From Candidatus Hydrogenedentota bacterium (lineage in GTDB: Bacteria > Hydrogenedentota > Hydrogenedentia > Hydrogenedentales > SLHB01), in the NCBI GenBank assembly GCA_026387845.1, contig JAPLKX010000555.1:1-6964 (forward strand): a stretch of 6,964 bases of DNA, given 5' to 3'. The translations under genes were made by a program, and so were the position numbers. Within the stretch, counting starts at the first letter, position 1. Every line of letters begins with the position of its first letter. Under the pieces are notes generated by a model. That model did no database searches and was not told the DNA's origin. It saw only the letters and a list, made by a program, of their open reading frames with translations. This document shows, piece by piece, positions 1 to 6,300 of the stretch.

Positions 1-122
1 AGGTCGATGAAAATGACGCCGCCGTGGTCACGTTTTCGATGGACCCAGCCGGAGATGCGGACGGTCTGTCGGGCGTGGTTTTTGCGGAGTTCGCCGCAGG
101 TGTGTGTTCTGTACGGGTGCAT
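1..122 (-). CDS. aspS: Aspartyl-tRNA synthetase, N-terminal 40 codons (partial)
   Basis: This is the start of a class II aminoacyl-tRNA synthetase that charges tRNA with aspartate in the cytoplasm. Reading the minus strand from the ATG at 122-120 gives a protein beginning MHPYRTHTCGELRK and continuing through SGWVHRKRDHGG to VIFID at the window edge. This closely matches the N-terminal OB-fold anticodon-binding domain of bacterial AspRS: the 'RTHTCGELR' opening, then 'GWVHR(K/R)RDHGG' and 'FID'. The catalytic domain lies outside the window. The start is supported by a GGAGA ribosome binding site 8 nt upstream and a promoter just before it. H33, in RDHGG, sits where E. coli AspRS has Leu, a position linked to relaxed tRNA specificity. 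The gene lies 227 nt downstream of the giant secreted-protein gene on the same strand and probably has its own promoter. The identification is from recognised sequence, not a search. Confidence 0.93.
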   Translation of the reverse strand, partial: MHPYRTHTCGELRKNHARQTVRISGWVHRKRDHGGVIFID

Positions 123-130
123 CAAGTGGT

Positions 131-135
131 TCTCC
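131..135 (-). promoter_or_regulatory. Ribosome binding site of aspS
   Basis: The minus strand reads GGAGA here, 8 nt before the ATG at 122-120. This is a good Shine-Dalgarno match at normal spacing. It supports the chosen aspS start over any in-frame alternative. Confidence 0.8.
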
Positions 136-160
136 AGAGAATAAAGAAACGGAATTCGAT

Positions 161-190
161 ATGGTAACGTGGGATCGGGCTTAGTGTCAA
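161..190 (-). promoter_or_regulatory. Candidate sigma70-type promoter for aspS
   Basis: On the minus strand there is a perfect -35 hexamer TTGACA (190-185), an 18 bp spacer and a -10-like TACCAT (166-161), which matches TATAAT at four of six positions. Transcription would start near 153-155, giving a leader of about 30 nt that contains the ribosome binding site. The element lies in the intergenic gap downstream of the candidate terminator, so aspS would be transcribed independently of the giant gene. No operator or T-box-like structure is visible in so short a leader. Confidence 0.6.
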
Positions 191-236
191 ACGAGTGGCG
201 GGCTCCCAACCTGCCCATGGAGGCCGATCTACCACC

Positions 237-281
237 AAAAAACCGGACGCACCCAAGCCCATATTCTGGTCTGGTTTCCGG
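237..281 (-). terminator. Candidate intrinsic terminator of the giant gene
   Basis: On the minus strand, CCGGA (281-277) can pair with TCCGG (247-243), followed directly by six T residues (242-237). Inside the arms, CCAG/TTGG and CC/GG can form a weaker inner stem with internal loops. It begins about 68 nt after the TAA at 352-350 and lies before the aspS promoter, as expected for a terminator between two transcription units. The stem is imperfect, so confidence is moderate. Confidence 0.45.
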
Positions 282-292
282 GACTGGTGATG

Positions 293-331
293 TGGCGCAC
301 CCTGGAACAGTGCTGGGCCTACTGCTCGCCA
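293..331 (-). repeat. Inverted repeat just after the stop codon
   Basis: The minus strand has TGGCG (331-327) and CGCCA (297-293) as outer arms, and AGCAGT/ACTGTT as inner arms (one G-T pair). This could fold into a two-part hairpin about 18 nt after the stop codon. No T-run follows, so it is not a standard terminator by itself. It may be a 3' end stabiliser or chance pairing. Confidence 0.3.
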
Positions 332-349
332 ACAAACCAAAGTCGAGGG

Positions 350-3300
350 TTAGTTGTGCCTGTCTAACGGTGAGGGTGTTCCTTCTGTTATTTGGTTGTT
401 GGTTGAGTTGACGGTACTGGACTCTGCGGTTTCAATGGCCTTTTGACCGGCGGCGATTATGCAGTCGGCGATTTCGACGGTTGCGTCGCTGGTGACACGA
501 ATGGCAACAGGCACTTTGAGCGTGCCGATGCTGAGCCCGCGGAGCGCCGAAGTGCCGGCCATGGTGACGGCAACGCCGGCGCCTTGTGCTCCGGTAACGA
601 GGATCGATGCGGGGGCGCCTTCACCGGCGAGGGTTGTGCCTGCTTTGAGGGCCACGGACTCGAGATAGACGCCGGGACGGACGAGGATGGTGTCGCCCCT
701 GCCGGCGACGACAGTCTTGACGGCCGCTGCGACCGTGATGAACGGTCTGGTTTCGGAGCCGTCGCCGGGGGTTTGGGTGGCCGCGTCGACGTAGAAGAGG
801 CCTGCGGGGCTGCCTTCTACATTGGCCTGGAGTTCTTCGCCGGAGGTGCGGTATAGGATTTGCCCGGCGATTTGGCCGGGGTCAGCGCCCGGGGGCGCGT
901 TGACGCGGTAGGTGAGGGTGGCGGGCAGGTCGGGAATCCACACCCAGGCGAATTCGAGCGTACCCGAGGAGCCGGCGCGGGGAGAGAGGGCCGGGATGTC
1001 GCCGCCCACGACTGAATCGAAGGTCCATCCTTCGGGCAGGACCTCGACGAGGCTGAGCGCGGTGACTTGTTCGGCGCCGTCGCAATTGATATCCACGGTA
1101 AGGTCGAGTGCGCCGCGGGTCTTGTCAGCCGCGGCGATGGTGCGGGCGGCGGTCAGGCGGGCGGGCGCCTGGGGGGCGTCGAGCGCTTTGGCGGCTTCTG
1201 CGCCGGAAGCAAGCAGGCCGGGTGCGTAGCCGTCTTCGGTGCCGCATTCGACGTGGTATCCGCCGGAATTGTAGAACTGGATGAGGCGGAGCAGTTCGGA
1301 GAGCCCGATGGCCCAGTTCTGGGAGTTGTAGTCGGCGTCGTGCGGGGGTCCGTCATGTGAACCGACGCCGGGGCCGTATCCGTCTTCGGTTCCGGGCTCG
1401 TAGTGGTAGCTGCCGGAATTGTAGAACTGGATTGCGCGGAGGAGTTCGGACAGGGAAACGATCTGGTTGGCGGTGTTGTAGTCGATGGAGTGGCTGACCC
1501 GCGCGACGATGCTGTCCAGCAACCCGACAGGCGCCAGGAGTTCGGGCCCGGACCGGCGGTACAAGAGCAGGCCGCCGAAGAACTGGTCGCCGGCTGCGTC
1601 TGGCGGCATCGTGAGTCGGTAAGTGAAGGTGTACGGGAAGGCGGGGATGCACAGCCAGGCGAATTCGAGGGCGCCGGTGGCGCCTTGCGGAGGCACGACG
1701 GCGGGAGCGCATGCGGGCGGACTGACAAGCGAGTCAAATGCCCAGCCCTCGGGAATCGTCTCGATTAAGCCCAGTGCAGTAAGGTCGTCGGCGCCGTCGT
1801 TGTCGAGGGTGATTTGGACGTCCTGGGTTTGGCATTGGGGGGAGTACTTGAAGTACCAGAACGCCCTGTTAGCGCGCATATCGGGCTGGGTAACGTTGAT
1901 GTAGCCGGTCTTGGCTTCGGTATTTTCGCTGCACGGGTTGGCTACGGTCAGGGTGACGGTGTAAACCCCGGGGGTGTCATATTCGTGGAGCGGGTTTTGC
2001 TCGGTGCTTGTTTCGCCATCGCCGAAATCCCACGCCCAGGCGGCGGGCGCGCCGGTCGAGAGGTCAGAGAATTGGACGTTGACGGGCGCGTTGCCGTAGA
2101 GGGGCGAGCCGCTGAACTCGGCGTCGGGATCACCGGAAACGGCGATGTCGGCGCAGAAAACATCTGAACCACATCCGTTGGAGACGGTCAAGCAGACGGA
2201 GTAGATGCCGCTCGATGTAAAGGTGTGGCCAGGATTCTGTTCGGAGCTGGTTTCGCCGTCGCCGAATTCCCACAGCCAGGAGGTTGGGCCGCCGGTCGAG
2301 AGGTCGGAGAACTGAACGGGCAGAGGCGCGCAGCCTGCGGTAGTGTCGGCGTCGAAATTGGCAACTGGGATCGTGCAACTGCCCACGGAAAGGCAGACGG
2401 GGACGTCGATGGGCCCGTCGGAGTCTCCTTGGACGGAGATGATCTTGCACTCTTGGAAACCGTCTTCGAGCCCGGTGGCGTCGGCGGTAACGGAGATTTC
2501 GACGGATTCGCCGGGTTGGAGCGGGCCGGATTGCGGGGCGTAGCTCAGCCAGTCTCCGCCGAGCCACACGATGGAGTTGTGAATGAGCAGTACGAGGTCG
2601 CCGGTCCATGAGCCGTAGTCGAACGGGAAGGAGTTGATCCCGACGACGCCGGGTTTTGCGGCGACGAGGGGCAAGCCGTCGTTCCAACTGGCGACCCATG
2701 CCGCGCCGGGCATGATGGATATGGCGGCGCCGAAGAGTTCGGTAAGCTGGGTGACCCCGGCCATAATGGGGTGGGCGGTATCGAATGCGCCGAGCGAGCG
2801 GTCGATAAACGATGGGCCGCCATGCGTAAAGGCGCCGTAGCCTTCTGCGGAGAATCGGCCGAGGAGTTCCCAGGCATCGCCGGTGGCGAAGGATGCGAGC
2901 ATTTCGACGACTTTACCGCCGGCGTCGACGTAGTCGGCCAAGACGTTGCCAACGGCGTTGGGATCGCCGAAGTAATACTGGGAAGCGACGACTACGCAGT
3001 CGTAGGCATTGAGTTGATCCAGGGTGGGTGTGGCGACCCTGGCATCGAAATAGTCGACGGAACCTATATCGGGAAATGCGCCGAGGCCCACGAGTACCTG
3101 CTGGATCATGCTGATGTCGTCGGTGACCAGCAAGAGGACATTCAGGACGCCAGCGGCGCCCGTATAGGTGGCCACTGCGGTCCGGGTTTGAGGTTTGGGC
3201 ATGGCGGGTGAATCCTGGGGCACCCATCCGCGGCCGACGGGGCTTCTGCCGGACGTTGCGGGCAGGACGATTTCAACGGGACCGAGGACGCCGGTTTGGG

Positions 3301-6300
3301 AGAGGGACCAGTCCACGGGCCATGTGCCGTCGTTCAGGATCGTCATGATCTGAGTCTGGGTTTGTTCGGGCGGTAGATAGAAGTCGAGACTGGTTGGCGA
3401 GACGACGAGGTTTGGAACGCCCCGGTATTGGAACGACAGCCAGGGTTCGTGTCGCGGTTCGGTGCGGACGAATCCGTTGACGTCTTCGGCTTCGATGTAG
3501 TAGGTGAAAGTCGTGCCGATGGGTTGAGCGGGGATTTCGGCGCAATAGGTAGTGCCTCCGGTATTGGCCATGGGCGCCGTGGTGAAGTTAGCGCCGTCAA
3601 TGCTCGAGTAGAGGTCGGTCCGGACGAGCCCGGCGTCGGACATAATGTCGGCGCAAACGGAGTACGGCCCGGGCAGGGTGGTGTCTTCGAGCGGGGTGTG
3701 GACAATCCCGATGACATCGAACACCACCAGGGTGACGGGGACTTCGAGTGCGCCGTCGGGGTCGCCGGAAATGGAGAGTGTGCATGCGTCGGAATAGCCA
3801 TCCGTGAGTCCGGCCGAATTGGCGGTGACCTCGATCTGGATGGACTCGTCTGGCCCGAGAACGCCGGAGGTTGGGTCTTCGGTGAGCCATGGCGTGCCGG
3901 CAATCATAACGGCGTTAGCGGCATTGAGCCGGCCGCCGGTAAGTACGACGCCGGACCACTGCGGGAGCACGTCGACGCTGTCCAGTATCCACTCTTTGAG
4001 GGTAAGTGGGTCGGTTCCGGGCGCGATGGAGAGCAACAGTGCGGCGACGCCGGCGACATGTGGCGTGGCCATGGAGGTGCCGTCGAATGCGGCGTACCCA
4101 TTGCCGGGTACCGTGCTGAGCACGTCAACGCCGGGCGCGGCGAGGTCGACGGTGACAACGCCGTAGTTGCTGAAGTCGGCCTTGAGGTCGTTGTGGTCGC
4201 TTGCGGCGACGGAGATGATATTGGGGGATTCGTAGCAACTGGGGTAGTTGGGATAGCCGTCGGTGTTCGTGTACCCGTTGCCGGCGGCGGCGATAAACAG
4301 TTGTCCAGCGGCGCCAGCGGCGTCAATGGCGTCTTTGAGGGATTGGTCGTAACCGCCGCCGCCCCAGGAGTTGCTGGTGAGGTTTGCGCCTTTGAGCACG
4401 GCATATTCGACCGCGGCGATGGCATCGGCGGTCCAACCGCCGCCGCCGCTGTCGAGGAACTTGAGGGCCATGATGCGTACGTTCCAGTTGACGCCAGCGA
4501 CGCCGGCGCCGTTGTTGCCTGCCGCGCCGATGGTTCCGGAAGTGTGTGTGCCATGTCCGTAATCGTCCATGGGATCGCCGCTCGAGGGCGACCCGTCGCC
4601 GTTGATCCATTTAGCGCCATGGATGTCGTCGACAATCCCGTTGGCGTCGTCGTCGACGCCGGGAATGCCGTTGAGTTCGGGCTCATTGGTCCACATCTGG
4701 GAAGCGAGATCTTGGTGGTTGTAGTCGCATCCGGTGTCGATGACGCCGACGATGACGTTTGTGGAGCCGGTGGAGATGTCCCATGCTTCGGGCGCGTCGA
4801 TATCGGCGTCGGGCGATCCGCCGGTCTGGCCGGTGTTGTTCAAGCCCCAGAGTTGATCGAACATGGGGTCGTTGGGAATCGCTATAGCGTGGACGCGATA
4901 GTTTGGTTCGGCGAAGGCGACGTTGGGCATGTTGGCGTATGCGGCGGCAACTTGTTCAAGCTGTGCGCCGTTGGGAATCCGGACCACTTCCACCGGAATG
5001 AACTGGTAGGCATGAGCGACGGAAGTTCCGGCGGCGGCGTGAGCGGAGGCCCTTGCGCTTGAGTCGGTTCCGGGTTTAAACCCGACGAGGAGGGTGTTTG
5101 GATCGTGGGGTTTGGTCCAATCGACGTCGACGGGCCTGCGGTTGGCGGGCGTATAGGACATCGCGCGATGGGTCACGGTTGCGGTGACGCTGGAGACACC
5201 GCCCGGCCCTTCCTGGAGCGACCACTCGACCGGCCAATCGCCGGTGTTGGAGAGGGTAAGTATTTTAGTCTCTTGAGAGTCGGGTGGCATGGTGAACGCG
5301 AGGCTTTCAGGATCGACGACGAGATTGGGTATACCTTCACGGACGAAGCAGTTGAGGCTCGATGGCGCGCCGTCCGGGTGATGCGCGACGAAACCGTTGA
5401 CGTCCTCGGCTTCGAGATAGTAACAGATGTCGGTTCCGACGGGTTGGCCGGGAATCTCGGCGCAATAGGAGACGCCTCCGGCGTTGACCATCGGCACGGT
5501 GGAGAAGGAGGCGCCGCCGTCGATGCTCCAGAACAATTCAGCGCGAGCCAGGGTGAAGGCGGCGACGATGTCGGCACAGACGGGGTACGGCCCGGGCGAG
5601 GTGGTATCGGTAAGTGGCTGGTGGACGATCTGGACATCCGGCGCAAGGCCCAAGATCTGGACGTCATCGACATAGAACCCGGGGTATGCATTGGCGATAC
5701 TGTCGCCGGTATTGAAATGGAACCGGACCTGGATGGTAGAGGCGGCATACGCGGACAGGTCGATATTGAGCATTTCCCAGCCGAACGTGGGGTCGTTCAA
5801 CACGTAGACGCCCATGTTGTAATCATTGTGGGCGATGATCTGGAATGGCCCGCCGTCTACGGAGAGTTCGACGGAGGCTTTGTCGTACACGCTTGGCATG
5901 CCTTCGGTATCGAGGAAATATTTGAACGCCAAGGCAATGGGCGGGGTGACGTAGGCGAGGTCGATCTGCGGCGATGTGACGACGCCCTCGGTCAATCCGG
6001 CGTTGAAATTGCAGGACGAATCGAGGCCGTAATAGAGCGAGGTCGGCGCGGTGTGATCGCCCTCGTCCGACAGGCAAGTGGTAGACAGATGCCACAGGCC
6101 GTTGCCGTGGCCAAAGGTGTTGTCAAACGTAAATCCGCCGAGGCCATTTTCGAAGTCCCAGGTGTAGATGGGTGTGGGTCCGTTTTCAGTTCGGAATGTC
6201 CATACGGTCCCGGGGACCTGGCCGCAACAATTGATGGCGATGACTTGCCAGTAGCACTGGGTGTTGTATGGCAACGGCCCTGGCACGGGACAGGTGGTTT

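Noticed and set aside
122..340. Small minus-strand open frame (72 codons) between the two genes
   Set aside because: It overlaps the candidate terminator and the aspS promoter and ribosome binding site, has no recognisable features, and ends at the aspS start. It is probably non-coding.
190..349. Frameshifted continuation of the beta-helix after the stop codon
   Set aside because: The minus-strand frames downstream of 350 show no beta-helix-like V/I/T/G turns, and the terminator-like hairpin follows, so the stop appears genuine.
169..411. Small plus-strand open frame (80 codons) across the intergenic gap
   Set aside because: It spans the gap and the antisense of the giant gene's 3' end. No ribosome binding site or protein resemblance was seen.
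1220..1510. CRISPR or mobile-element repeat
   Set aside because: The 150 bp direct repeat keeps the reading frame and encodes a recognisable duplicated protein motif. There are no short palindromic repeats with unique spacers and no transposase.
3428..5062. Long plus-strand open frame (544 codons) opposite the protease region
   Set aside because: It lies wholly antisense to the S8 domain, whose catalytic motifs are intact. The translation is low-complexity Gly/Val/Asp-rich with no recognisable domain, as expected for a shadow frame in GC-rich coding DNA.
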